Positions 8,250 to 16,751 of a stretch of 64,000 nt of DNA are shown here, piece after piece. Source of the stretch: an uncultured bacterium (lineage in GTDB: Bacteria > Cyanobacteriota > Vampirovibrionia > Gastranaerophilales > Gastranaerophilaceae); the NCBI GenBank assembly GCA_949296355.1, contig CASFPS010000003.1:69770-133769 (forward strand). The letters run 5' to 3'. A program made the position numbers and the translations under genes. Numbering within the stretch: the stretch's first letter is position 1; the number at the start of each line of letters is the position of its first letter. The notes beneath the pieces are model-generated. The model was given only the letters and a program-made list of their open reading frames with translations. It was not told the DNA's origin and ran no database searches.

Positions 8250-8613
8250 AAAACAATTTGAACAGTTAATAATGCAATACACGCAGCTTAAAAACGGTTC
8301 GGAAGATATATCAAGAATGATTGATAATGAGGACTTTGATAACGCTATAACTATGATAAAGAGCCGTGAAAAACTGTTTTTAAGTTGTAAATGCATGCAA
8401 AAATATCTTGAACTTACGCCTGTTCAGCAAAAAGAACTTGATAAACTTGTTGATGAAATAAGAGAGTTGGAGATTAAAAATATTAAAAAACTGGAAGACG
8501 GCAAAGACAGGGTTCTTGCAGAGCTTAAAAAAAGCCAGAAAACCCAAAAAATCCAACAGGCTTATGAGTTCAACGCAGACGCAAGCGGCAGTATTGTTAA
8601 CATTAAAGAATAA
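8236..8613 (+). CDS. FliT-like flagellar chaperone
   Basis: 125 residues, entirely helical and charged. The pattern (QLIMQYTQLKNGSEDISRMI, a MIKSREKLF segment, a KKLEDGKDRVLAEL helix) and the position directly after fliS fit FliT, the chaperone for the filament cap FliD. Sequence identity to proteobacterial FliT is not obvious, so the call rests on size, helical make-up and gene order. Two adjacent ATG codons begin the gene inside fliS, giving translational coupling. A hairpin at 8675-8698 may end the operon. Confidence 0.6.
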   Translation: MMQDEKQFEQLIMQYTQLKNGSEDISRMIDNEDFDNAITMIKSREKLFLSCKCMQKYLELTPVQQKELDKLVDEIRELEIKNIKKLEDGKDRVLAELKKSQKTQKIQQAYEFNADASGSIVNIKE

Positions 8614-8674
8614 ATTGTAAAGTTTTTTAAGAGTGTGATTTCTAATCTGCATGCTTAAAAGAAAAATGGAAAAA

Positions 8675-8698
8675 CGTAAAAAAGATTGATTTTTTACG
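8675..8698 (+). terminator. Probable intrinsic terminator after flaG-fliS-fliT
   Basis: CGTAAAAAA and TTTTTTACG form a 9-bp stem around a GATTGA loop. It is AT-rich and followed by a mixed A/T run rather than an immediate clean T-tract, so it is weaker than the other terminators here. Confidence 0.45.
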
Positions 8699-8729
8699 CA
8701 AAAAATTTTTTTATAATTTTTATACCGGT

Positions 8730-9533
8730 ATGCAGATAACAAATTCTTATTCCCCTAATTTTAATGCAAATCTTAATTCCAGGAAATTAAGGTTCAAGCA
8801 GGATGATTTTTTTGTCAAAATACGCGGCTACGGTCAAAATAAAAAATGGGCAAAAGAAGTTATCAAGACTGCTGACAATGCTGTCAATTTAATAAGAAAA
8901 GACACTTCCGCGGAAAATGTTTTGAAACTCATTACTGCAGGTATCCGGAAAGCAAATAATCTTACAACAGAATTAACAAAAAGATTTTTTACAGGAATTC
9001 TCCGCACCCGCCGTGAAGGTTGGAAAACCGGGCATGAATGCGATTTAACAACGCCTTATTCGCATAATAAATACAAATCATACGCACAAAGGCTCGATTA
9101 TATTGCAGAACATCCGTTTGAAGGCAGTTACAAAATGGACTATTCAAGACCGCGTATTTTTGACGGTGATAAAAAGGTCATTTTACACGCCTCGTCTAAG
9201 TACCTTAACAATGTTCTGGATAGAGTCTTTGAACTTACAAAAGAAATTTTTCCAAAATACATACACGAGGACGTTAAGCCGGACAATCTGGACAAAGTAA
9301 ATTCAACAATAGCGGAAATCCGATGGCTGATGGCACATTCAACCCCGTGGATGAGAGGGTCGGACGCTATATCAAATGTGTTTATGCGTGTAATGTATAA
9401 GTCTATCGGGATAAAGTCATACCCGCTTAAAAAAGGTGTTTCTCTGGATTTGGAAGCCTATTGCACGGAGCTTGAAGAATACAAGAAAAAGTTTACGGAA
9501 TACTTCTCAAAGCCGCCTAAGATTATTGAATAA
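8730..9533 (+). CDS. Hypothetical protein with lineage-type N-terminus (MQITNSYSPNFNANL)
   Basis: 267 residues, not assignable to a known family. The N-terminus MQITNSYSPNFNANLNSRKL shows the pattern M-x-I ... N-F-x-A-N also seen at the start of several other unrelated proteins in this window. No signal peptide or membrane helix is visible. The body is basic and helix-rich, with conserved-looking blocks RREGWKTGHECDLTTPYSHN and AHSTPWMRGSDAISNVFMR; the latter (H-S-T-P-W-x-R-G-S) resembles the catalytic-site language of Fic/ADP-ribose-type effectors but is not a clear match. A TATAAT at 8712-8717 lies only 12 nt before the ATG and no ribosome-binding site is seen, so the mRNA leader is very short. 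Confidence 0.7.
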   Translation: MQITNSYSPNFNANLNSRKLRFKQDDFFVKIRGYGQNKKWAKEVIKTADNAVNLIRKDTSAENVLKLITAGIRKANNLTTELTKRFFTGILRTRREGWKTGHECDLTTPYSHNKYKSYAQRLDYIAEHPFEGSYKMDYSRPRIFDGDKKVILHASSKYLNNVLDRVFELTKEIFPKYIHEDVKPDNLDKVNSTIAEIRWLMAHSTPWMRGSDAISNVFMRVMYKSIGIKSYPLKKGVSLDLEAYCTELEEYKKKFTEYFSKPPKIIE

Positions 9534-9540
9534 AATAAAT

Positions 9541-9925
9541 CCGTTTTTTAATGGTGACCAAGTGATTAGGTGACCTATGTTATTTGTGACTGAGTGATTA
9601 AGTGACTAAGTGACTGAGAAATGTAGGTTGGGTGAAACCCAACGATAACTTTTTTATTCCGGTGGGAACGCTCACGCTTTTCCAACCCTACACCGGCTTA
9701 CACAATGGTTGTGGAGCAAGCTCCACACTACTACTAACTGGTATTAAGCTTTACCCAAATGCAGTCATTTTGAGGGGTAAATGCTCTTGGTTTTGAGTCA
9801 GGACCTCCCGGAGTGCTGTCATTGCGAGGCGCGTGAGCGCCGTGGCAATCCATTCTATTTAATTGTCAAATTTGTTCTGGATTGCTTCGGGCTGAATGGC
9901 TGCTCCCTCGCAATGACGCCCTCTG
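9541..9925. repeat. Mosaic of intergenic repeats (octads, hairpins)
   Basis: This gene-free stretch of 482 bp (9534-10015) is a patchwork. Tandem octads of the form GTGAYYRA occupy 9553-9618. A TTGGGTGAAACCCAA hairpin follows near 9628-9642, then GGTGGGAACGCTCACGCTTT near 9660-9680, a GTGGAGCAAGCTCCAC hairpin at 9711-9726, a GGCGCGTGAGCGCC-centred hairpin at 9819-9850, and a longer ATTGC...GCAAT hairpin at 9880-9916. Each module recurs elsewhere in the window in different order and orientation. The lpxK promoter probably lies in the last 90 bp (TATAAT at 9968-9973). Confidence 0.85.
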
Positions 9926-10015
9926 AATGACAGCCCAAAACAAACTTGAACAATTTTAATAATTTAATATAATAGATTGCAGCAGCCCAAAAAATGACAA
10001 AAAGAGGACAGCGAA

Positions 10016-11035
10016 TTGAATCTGAAAACAGAAATAACAAAATTACATTACACAAAAGAACCTAAAGGAGCTTTATTTAATCTGCTAAAATTTTGCTCGA
10101 TTTTTTATGCAGCGGCAAGCGGAGTCAAAAACCTGCTATATGACAAGGGATTTTTAAAACCGGCAAAAGTGGATGCTTATGTTATTTCTGTAGGAAATTT
10201 CACCACTGGCGGAGTCGGCAAAACGCCGGTGGTCGCCGAGCTTGCCAGATATTTTGTTGAAAAAGGCGAAAAGGTCTGCATAATCTCGCGCGGTTACGGG
10301 GGAAAATTAAACAATAAAAAGGTCAATGTAATTTCTGATGGTATAAATCTATTCTATAAAGCTGATATGGCAGGAGATGAGCCGTACTGGCTTGCAGTAA
10401 ACCTTAATATGTGTGCGGTTTTGACCTGCGCTGACAGGGTGAAAGCGGCTGAGTATGCAATAAAAAAACTCGGAGTTACGAAGATAATTCTGGACGATGC
10501 ATTCCAGCACAGAAAGATTCATAGAGACTTAAATATTGTACTTGTTGACTCGGAAAAAATGTTCGGAAACGAGAACCTGCTTCCTGCAGGACCTTTAAGA
10601 GAAGGCTTGGAAGGCTTTAAAAGAATTGACAGGCTTATTATTGTAAGCAAAAACATTGATCACACAAGAGCGGAAAAATTAGCCAAAATTATGACTAAAA
10701 AGCAGGGTATCCCGACATTTACGGCAAAAGTCGAACCTGATTATGTTTATAATATTGTATCCGGAGAGCATTTGGATAAGGGAACAGAGGTTATGGCACT
10801 TTCCGCAATAGGACAGCCGGAACAGTTTTATGCCTTTCTGGAAAAGGATTACAAGATAAAAAACAAAGTAACTTTTGACGACCATCATCAGTATGTTTTA
10901 GATGATATTAAAGATATTGAGGGCAATATTGTTACAACGGAAAAAGACGGTGTAAAACTCGCGCTTTTGAACCGGACAAATATTTATGCACTCAAACTTA
11001 AGACCGTTTTAGATATAGAAAAACTTGTGCTATAA
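10016..11035 (+). CDS. lpxK: Tetraacyldisaccharide 4'-kinase LpxK
   Basis: 339 residues. ISVGNFTTGGVGKTPVVAEL is the LpxK Walker A region, and ISRGYGG, DEPYWLA, DDAFQHRKIHRDLNIVLVD and LLPAGPLREG are the other family signatures. The enzyme phosphorylates the 4' position of lipid A disaccharide at the inner membrane. The hydrophobic N-terminal segment (LFNLLKFCSIFYAAASGV, about residues 17-34) is the usual membrane anchor. The start is TTG 10016 with AGAGG upstream. The presence of lpxK implies a lipid-A-containing outer membrane. The gene stands alone, and its stop codon lies inside the -10 box of rnpB. Confidence 0.95.
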   Translation: MNLKTEITKLHYTKEPKGALFNLLKFCSIFYAAASGVKNLLYDKGFLKPAKVDAYVISVGNFTTGGVGKTPVVAELARYFVEKGEKVCIISRGYGGKLNNKKVNVISDGINLFYKADMAGDEPYWLAVNLNMCAVLTCADRVKAAEYAIKKLGVTKIILDDAFQHRKIHRDLNIVLVDSEKMFGNENLLPAGPLREGLEGFKRIDRLIIVSKNIDHTRAEKLAKIMTKKQGIPTFTAKVEPDYVYNIVSGEHLDKGTEVMALSAIGQPEQFYAFLEKDYKIKNKVTFDDHHQYVLDDIKDIEGNIVTTEKDGVKLALLNRTNIYALKLKTVLDIEKLVL

Positions 11036-11036
11036 T
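11008..11036 (+). promoter_or_regulatory. rnpB promoter overlapping the lpxK 3' end
   Basis: A consensus TATAAT at 11031-11036 contains the lpxK stop codon. A weak -35 (TTTAGA, 11008-11013) stands 17 bp upstream. The predicted start near 11043 fits the 5' end of RNase P RNA. Confidence 0.65.
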
Positions 11037-11047
11037 TTTTGTGGAAT

Positions 11048-11396
11048 AAAGCAGCCGGATAATCGCGCTCTTAGGAGTGAGGAAAGTCCGTGCATCCAAG
11101 GACAGACCGCCGGAGAAACTCCGGGCAGCGCAAGCTGGCGGACAGGACCACAGAAAATATACTGCTAACCGCCTTATTAAGGCAGGAGCGATGGTGCAAC
11201 GGTGAGTTAAGAGCTTCACCGGCGGTATCGAAAGATACCGACCAGGCAACCCCCGGTCGGATGCAAGATGAATGAGACGTTATAAAGGTGTCCGCCTTGT
11301 CTCAAAAAATCGCTAGAGCTTTGGAGCAATCCAAAGACCAGACAGATGATTATCAGGGAATTTTTCCCGAACAGAACACGGCTTATGAGCTGCTTT
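11048..11396 (+). ncRNA. rnpB: RNase P RNA (class A)
   Basis: Diagnostic conserved blocks are present in order: GAGGAAAGTCCGTGC near 11078 (P4 and flank), GGTGCAACGGTGAG near 11192, the GGCAACCCCCGGTCGGATGC segment near 11246, and ACAGAACACGGCTTATGAGC near 11371. The 5' AAAGCAGC (11048-11055) pairs with 3' GCTGCTTT (11389-11396) to form the terminal P1 stem, which sets the ends. A TTCTTTTTT run follows. This is the catalytic RNA that matures tRNA 5' ends. The ends are accurate to a few bases only. Confidence 0.96.
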
Positions 11397-11428
11397 ATTC
11401 TTTTTTATCAATTTACAGATTAGAAATG

Positions 11429-11454
11429 TAACGTTTTTGTTACAAAGCCGATAT
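11429..11454 (+). promoter_or_regulatory. Possible sigma-28 (FliA) promoter with 10-bp spacer
   Basis: TAACGTTT (11429-11436, 7 of 8 to TAAAGTTT) and GCCGATAT (11447-11454, 7 of 8 to GCCGATAA) are separated by 10 bp instead of the usual 11. It lies 75 bp before the coiled-coil membrane protein gene. Confidence 0.45.
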
Positions 11455-11528
11455 TTATAGCAATTTTATCTTATCTCCGGTTTTATATAGAGTATAAAAG
11501 TGTAGAAATTGAATGAAAGAAGGTTAAA

Positions 11529-12035
11529 ATGGAGCCGATTAACAATTCCGGTGCTGTAAACTATGCAATGACAGTTCCTCAAAACAATCAAATACAACAA
11601 GAATACCCTGATTATTCTTCTATGCCGATGGTTTACGAACCGGAAGTTGAACAGAAGAAATCAGCATCTTCTAATATGCTGGGACTAACTGCACTTGGAA
11701 TTCTGGCAATTGCAGGTCTTGGCTACGGGTATTCAAAAGGTAAAAAAGTTTCCGGTCTGAAACAGGAAATTGCACAGCTTAGTGCAGAAAAAGACGCCGC
11801 GCTCAAGGCAAAAGACGAAGCTGTTAAAATAAAAGACGAAGTTACCCAGGCTCTTGATAAAGAAAGAACTCTTACAAGATGGCAGAGATTAAAAAGATTC
11901 TTTAATCCGAACTCCGGTTTGACAAAAGAAGAACAGGAAGCACGTATTGCTGCTAAAAAAGCGAAACAAGAAGCAAAGAAAGCAGAAAAAGAGGCCGCAA
12001 AAGAATCTAAAAAAACTGACAGCGAAAATAAATAG
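11529..12035 (+). CDS. Single-pass membrane protein with coiled coil, unknown function
   Basis: 168 residues, no recognised family. Residues 1-48 are polar and Q/N/P-rich. A glycine-rich transmembrane helix (MLGLTALGILAIAGLGYGYS) sits at about 50-70, followed by a coiled coil (LKQEIAQLSAEKDAALKAKD, EAVKIKDEVTQALDKERT) and a highly basic, alanine/lysine tail (KKAKQEAKKAEKEAAKESKK). The tail could bind nucleic acid or peptidoglycan. AAGAAGG lies 8 nt before the ATG. A sigma-28-like promoter upstream hints at co-regulation with flagella, but this is inference. A bidirectional terminator follows. Confidence 0.7.
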   Translation: MEPINNSGAVNYAMTVPQNNQIQQEYPDYSSMPMVYEPEVEQKKSASSNMLGLTALGILAIAGLGYGYSKGKKVSGLKQEIAQLSAEKDAALKAKDEAVKIKDEVTQALDKERTLTRWQRLKRFFNPNSGLTKEEQEARIAAKKAKQEAKKAEKEAAKESKKTDSENK

Positions 12036-12062
12036 CAAAAGAATTAATTATTCCGTAAAAAG

Positions 12063-12104
12063 AAAAACAGTTCGTGAAAATGTACATTTTCACGAACTGT
12101 TTTT
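12063..12104. terminator. Bidirectional intrinsic terminator
   Basis: A perfect 42-nt palindrome of the form AAAAACAGTTCGTGAAAATG followed by its complement, with A- and T-runs at the ends, lies between the convergent genes ending at 12035 and 12113 and can serve both. Confidence 0.9.
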
Positions 12105-12112
12105 CATAATTC

Positions 12113-15100
12113 CTATTGTGCAGGTGTTGTTTCTGTTTTATTGAATTTAAACAGATTCTTCAATTCCTCAGCACTGTTTTTAAGCTGCTCTTTTGTCGCA
12201 TTCCATTCTTCTTTTGAAGCAGAAACCGCGTCTTTGACAGAATTAACCGTATTTGTTAAATCTTCGTTTACCGAAGTTGTTATATCTTTGACCGTTTCTT
12301 TTACGGATTTTGTTTCGATTGCGCTTGTATCGACATCTGTCAGCCACTTAAAGGATTTAACCGAACTTGTACTTTCCAAGCCGCCGTTAAATTGGACTTT
12401 GAAGTCTTTATAGCTTGTGCTTCCGCTTGTAAGCGCCGGAATTGCATCCGTGTTTTCGCCTTTCGGGTTAGCTGTCAGAGCATCTACGAATTTTGCGGTA
12501 GAGCTTCCGAACTTAGGAATATAGGAGAGCAGTTTGTCTGCGGAAAGCTGCCCGAGAGGTCCTAATTTAGCGACTATTTGCGCGTCCAATCTTCCTAAGA
12601 CATTAACGTTTGTCGTTCCGTTTATCAGGTTGTATTTGCCTGAGATATAATAAGCAAGAACTTTTCCGGAACTCTTTACCGGCTCAATCTTTGCCCAGCC
12701 GTCTGCAAAATTTAAATTCCCGTCTATATAGTCAAATTTCGCGGTATCTGCAAGGCTTGTATTGTTAACAAGAGTCTGGGCGGTGGTTTTCAGGATTGAA
12801 TTAGAAATAATATTACCTGCAAGCAGGAACTGGTCTAATCTTCCGATTGAGCCGAACGCGCCGTTTTGGACATTGAATTTTAAATTTCCTTTAAGCGACT
12901 TCATCATCTCGTTGTAGTCAGTGACGACAAGTGAAAGTTTTGTATTAAAATTCAAAGTTCCGGTGATTGCGTTTTTAATTCCGACTCCGCCGCGTACGGT
13001 TTTTTCGGCATTCATATTTTCGCCGGTCATTTCTACTGTAGTTTTGGCATTTGTAATATTATAAATAATATTTCCGTTAATTTTTCCGTCAAAAGCGTCG
13101 CCTTTGAGGTTGTTCAAATAGAAGTTATCACCCTTTAGCGAAAAATCTCCCGTCAAATTCTGCGCTTCGATTCCTCCGGAGGCAAATTTTTGAACGACAG
13201 CACTTCCGTTAAGGATATGCCCGTTGAGTTTGATGTCCGTACCGCCCATTGTGACAGGAATTTCAGGAATCTCAAGCGACGGAATATTAATTGTTCCGCT
13301 CAAAATCGGATTCATCATATTCCCTGTAATATAAATATTTCCCGTAAATGTCATTTTCGATTTATCAAACATAGGAATAACAATTGTTGAGCTTTCTGTT
13401 GTCGCATAATTCAAATTCAGGCTCTGCTTTGCGGTATTAACCGTTCCTGTAAGAGCCGACTTGATGTCGCCTTTTGTTACAAAATCCAGAGTGATTTTTT
13501 CAGTCAGGTAATCTTTGATTTTTCCTGAGAGGTTAAAGTTTATTTTTTCAACAGTAACGGGAGTTTCGGAGATTGTAATCTCATTTTCTTTAATTACTGC
13601 ATTAACCTGCGGAGCGGATATTTTTGCGCACGGATTATCAACTAAGATATTTGAACTCTTTGCAGTACCGGAAAATGTTTTGCCGTCGGTTGTAATCCCC
13701 AGAGTTGTTGCAGGAAGTTTAAGCGTTGTATTAGAAGGAACATTTTTGATATTGATATTCTTCAAATCCACCTTAACTGCCGGATTAATTTTATCCAGTC
13801 TTCCTGTTACATCAGCTTTCATAGAAATTAAGCCCGAGTTAACCTGATTATCTTTCATCAAAGCTGCCTGACCGACTGCTACAAGAAGCCCTTTGAGGCT
13901 CAAATCATTTGCCGTAAGATGCAAGTCGCTCACCGCATCACTTGTAATTGTTCCGTAAAGTTTCAAAGGCTGATTGAGGATAGTAAATCCTATATTATTA
14001 ATATTGATATTGTTATTGTTTAATTTAACATCGGCATTAATGTTATCAACTCCGATTTTGTAGAGACCATAATAAACATCGGCAGACGGAATATTTAAAT
14101 ATCCGTTTGATTTAACGGTTTTTAAGTTTGATTTAATATTGAAGTTTGCATCAAGCTTTCCGTTGGCGCTAAGTGTCTGTAAATCTTTTATATCAAAAAT
14201 AACCGCAATATCTTTCACAATCTTCAAAATATTTGCAATCTCAACTTTTGATTTAAAGTTCAAATCAACATCGGGATTTTTTCCTGTCTTAATAATCCCG
14301 TCGATTTTTGAAACCTCATCTTTTGCAGTATAAATATCAGACAAAACGTCAATACTGTTTTCTTTAAACTTCAACTTTACAAAGCTCGGGGGTAAATTGA
14401 TAATTGAAATATTTGTAACTTCTGCCTGACCTTTTATTCCCTCTCTTGCTATCGTCAGGTCTGCATTTGCTTTCGCTGTCAGGTTGTTAGCGTAAATCCC
14501 TTTTAAAATCCCGATTACATCAATTCTTTCAAACTCTTCCTTCGGTTTTTCTTCCGCCGGAGCAGGGTTGAATACAAGTTCATTCAATTCCATATCCGGC
14601 ATGATTTTGTTTAAAATTTTTACATCATAGCTAAACTGTTCGCGCCCTTTCAAAACCGCTTTACCGGAGCCTTTCACCTTAATGCTTTTATTCAAAATAA
14701 AATCGCTGATTTTTGTATTAAAACCGCTCAAAGTGTACTCATCCGCCCCGTCAGTTATTGTAACTGTATAGTTTTTAACCTCTATATCCGGAAGATGGTT
14801 TGATAACTTGAATCCCAGAGGCAGTTCCGTCATTGCGGCAGCTTGTGTTTTCTCGTTTTCAGAAGCCTTTTGTTCATTTTGCGGGAAATATTTTTCAACC
14901 TCAAACATTCCGTCGCTGTTGACTTTTAGATAAGCTTCGGCACTTGCAAGCTGGATTGCGTCCACTTCAATCCTTCTTGCAAACAGAGGGATAAGAGACA
15001 TTTTTACCCTGAAACCGTTTGCAGACAGAACTTTTATATTATCCGGTGTAAGAAGTTCAAACTTTTCAGCCTTCAAGCCTGCCGTAAGTTTTGGAGTTGT

Positions 15101-15286
15101 TACAACCTGCACTTTTTCTAAGTTTGAATTAAGTCCTGTTGTTTCCTTGATTATATTTTTAATCTGCGGAATATACCCCTCAATTATCGGATTAAGTATA
15201 AGAGGACAGGATAAAAATATAAGATATGCAAATACAATCACCCCTATTACAAGTATACCAAGCCTTTTCCAGAAAATACGATTCAT
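12113..15286 (-). CDS. AsmA-like envelope lipid-transfer protein (1057 aa)
   Basis: A single N-terminal transmembrane helix (LGILVIGVIVFAYLIFLSCP, about 9-28) is followed by GLNSNLEKVQVVTTPKLTAG and an AsmA-type repeating-beta-groove body. The C-terminal third holds the typical AsmA_2/DUF3971-like region (NAFGSIGRLDQ-like GAFGSIGRLDQFLLAGNIIS; YYISGKYNLINGTTNVNVLG). Such proteins are thought to bridge inner and outer membranes and carry phospholipids. The last 80 residues are polar helix with many Thr/Lys. Length is within the range of large AsmA/YhdP/TamB relatives. It is monocistronic, divergent from the secreted HExxH gene, and ends at the shared terminator. The family call is good; the cargo is inferred. 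Confidence 0.82.
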   Translation of the reverse strand: MNRIFWKRLGILVIGVIVFAYLIFLSCPLILNPIIEGYIPQIKNIIKETTGLNSNLEKVQVVTTPKLTAGLKAEKFELLTPDNIKVLSANGFRVKMSLIPLFARRIEVDAIQLASAEAYLKVNSDGMFEVEKYFPQNEQKASENEKTQAAAMTELPLGFKLSNHLPDIEVKNYTVTITDGADEYTLSGFNTKISDFILNKSIKVKGSGKAVLKGREQFSYDVKILNKIMPDMELNELVFNPAPAEEKPKEEFERIDVIGILKGIYANNLTAKANADLTIAREGIKGQAEVTNISIINLPPSFVKLKFKENSIDVLSDIYTAKDEVSKIDGIIKTGKNPDVDLNFKSKVEIANILKIVKDIAVIFDIKDLQTLSANGKLDANFNIKSNLKTVKSNGYLNIPSADVYYGLYKIGVDNINADVKLNNNNININNIGFTILNQPLKLYGTITSDAVSDLHLTANDLSLKGLLVAVGQAALMKDNQVNSGLISMKADVTGRLDKINPAVKVDLKNINIKNVPSNTTLKLPATTLGITTDGKTFSGTAKSSNILVDNPCAKISAPQVNAVIKENEITISETPVTVEKINFNLSGKIKDYLTEKITLDFVTKGDIKSALTGTVNTAKQSLNLNYATTESSTIVIPMFDKSKMTFTGNIYITGNMMNPILSGTINIPSLEIPEIPVTMGGTDIKLNGHILNGSAVVQKFASGGIEAQNLTGDFSLKGDNFYLNNLKGDAFDGKINGNIIYNITNAKTTVEMTGENMNAEKTVRGGVGIKNAITGTLNFNTKLSLVVTDYNEMMKSLKGNLKFNVQNGAFGSIGRLDQFLLAGNIISNSILKTTAQTLVNNTSLADTAKFDYIDGNLNFADGWAKIEPVKSSGKVLAYYISGKYNLINGTTNVNVLGRLDAQIVAKLGPLGQLSADKLLSYIPKFGSSTAKFVDALTANPKGENTDAIPALTSGSTSYKDFKVQFNGGLESTSSVKSFKWLTDVDTSAIETKSVKETVKDITTSVNEDLTNTVNSVKDAVSASKEEWNATKEQLKNSAEELKNLFKFNKTETTPAQ

Positions 15287-15529
15287 ATAAATCCTCCGTT
15301 TATTAAGAAATGTAAAATTACACTAATTTACCTTATTTGTTCTTATTATATCTTAAAATTTGTAATTTTAAATAACCACCCCGATAATACGCGGGTTTCA
15401 GCCCTATTTTTTCTAAGATTTATTTAATTTTATAAAGTTTTGTAACAAAACAACCCTAAACACTAAAGACTTTTGAAAAACGATCCGTAAACACACACAT
15501 AGGAAGAAGTTGATTAGGAGCTTTAAATC

Positions 15530-16090
15530 GTGAAAAAAGTAGTATTAGTGTTATTTGCATTCTTATTTTTAAGTATTAACCAGCAGGCAATGGCTTACAG
15601 AATTCAGACATTCTCGTCAGACGCAAAAATTATTGCGGCAATGAGAGTTCTTGAACAGGCAGGTGAGCAGGATGTGTTCAGAAATCTCCAGAAGTACGGA
15701 ATGAGAATTAAGTTTGATGACCTTACAATGGTTACAAACGGAAAAAATGCTTTTGCCGTAAGCACATATAATAACTTTGGAACAAGAGTTATTTTAATCA
15801 ATTCAGCATACAAGAATGCTCCTGCCGAACAAATTGCATGCCTGATTGCACACGAAAGCTATCATACAGGCTACAGTGCAGATTTAGAAGAAGAAACACT
15901 TGCTACCCAGAAAGAAGCTTCCTGCTGGACAAGATTAAAAGTCGCTTCAAAAACTTATCCTGACAGCAAACTTACAAGAAGATTAGATAAATTAAGCGGT
16001 TTATATTTAGCTTCATCTTCCGATAACAACCTTGTTGAACAAAAGATTGCAAGCAACGGATTCTACAGAAGCCAGTTAGGTTTGAATTAG
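15530..16090 (+). CDS. Small secreted protein with HExxH zinc-protease-like motif
   Basis: 186 residues. A signal peptide (KKVVLVLFAFLFLSINQQAM-AYR) with cleavage after AMA is clear. The mature protein carries CLIAHESYHTGYSADLEEET, where HESYH fits HExxH and a glutamate follows about 13 residues later, as in gluzincin-type metallopeptidases. This suggests a periplasmic or extracellular zinc peptidase, although the rest of the sequence matches no family I recognise. The start is GTG 15530 with AGGAG 9 nt upstream. It stands alone between two clear boundaries, a divergent AsmA gene and a strong terminator. Confidence 0.75.
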   Translation: MKKVVLVLFAFLFLSINQQAMAYRIQTFSSDAKIIAAMRVLEQAGEQDVFRNLQKYGMRIKFDDLTMVTNGKNAFAVSTYNNFGTRVILINSAYKNAPAEQIACLIAHESYHTGYSADLEEETLATQKEASCWTRLKVASKTYPDSKLTRRLDKLSGLYLASSSDNNLVEQKIASNGFYRSQLGLN

Positions 16091-16107
16091 AAAAAGATTT
16101 AAGAATG

Positions 16108-16147
16108 ATACCGGACAAGCCCCTTGTGGCTTGTCCGGTATTTTTTT
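16108..16147 (+). terminator. Intrinsic terminator
   Basis: Stem ATACCGGACAAGCC with GGCTTGTCCGGTAT around a short loop, followed by seven T. It ends the secreted HExxH gene. Confidence 0.93.
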
Positions 16148-16205
16148 GCCCTTAATTTTATGATAAACTGTTCTATATAAATACGGGGAAAATGGAGGGA
16201 ATTTT

Positions 16206-16622
16206 ATGTATACAATAAAAGAAGTTGCCGAAAAGATGGAGATTTCCGAACATACACTTCGCTTTTGGGCAAAAAGCGGATTTTTCCCTTTTGTTACAAG
16301 AAACAGAAATAATATCAGAATGTTTTCCGATGACGACTTAAACTGGGTCAGGATTGTTAAATGCCTGCGCTCCGTAGGTACGGAAAATAAACTGGTTAAA
16401 AGATATATAGATTTGTGCATTGCAGGTGATTCAACGATTGCCGAGCGTTATGAGATTATCAAAACAACAAAAGAAAAAGCTTTAAAACAGATGGAAGAAT
16501 TGAAAAACCAGCTTGAAATGCTTGATTATAAAGAAGAGCATTACAAAAACCTTATCAAACACAATCTCCGTGACAGCTGGAATCCGATGAATCAGGTTCA
16601 ACAAAGGGAGTGTGCGGTTTAA
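16206..16622 (+). CDS. MerR-family transcriptional regulator
   Basis: 138 residues. The winged HTH (MYTIKEVAEKMEISEHTLRF, then WAKSGFFPFVTRNRNNIRMF and DDDLNWVRIVKCLR) occupies residues 1-70, followed by the dimerisation coiled coil (IIKTTKEKALKQMEELKNQL). No conserved cysteines of the metal-sensing type are seen at the C-terminus, so it is more likely a small-molecule or redox-independent sensor. It precedes the MFP-RND-TolC operon by 130 bp on the same strand and is the natural candidate regulator of that pump. Confidence 0.88.
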   Translation: MYTIKEVAEKMEISEHTLRFWAKSGFFPFVTRNRNNIRMFSDDDLNWVRIVKCLRSVGTENKLVKRYIDLCIAGDSTIAERYEIIKTTKEKALKQMEELKNQLEMLDYKEEHYKNLIKHNLRDSWNPMNQVQQRECAV

Positions 16623-16682
16623 AGGTTTTTAATCGGAAAGTTCTGCGCGGCTACTTTATTTGATTGAAATTTATGTTATAAA

Positions 16683-16711
16683 TTGACATAATTTTTTATA
16701 AAAATTAGAAT
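16683..16711 (+). promoter_or_regulatory. Promoter of the RND efflux operon
   Basis: Perfect -35 TTGACA (16683-16688) and -10 TAGAAT (16706-16711) with a 17-bp spacer, 41 nt before the start codon. The spacer is the normal length, not the 19-20 bp of classical MerR-activated promoters. Confidence 0.75.
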
Positions 16712-16751
16712 TAGTATAGATTATTCTGTTTACTTGGAATTGGAGAGAGGT

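Noticed and set aside
9553..9618. Tandem octads as a CRISPR array
   Set aside because: Units are 8 bp, degenerate and contiguous, with no constant repeats of 23-40 bp and no unique spacers; no cas genes are near.
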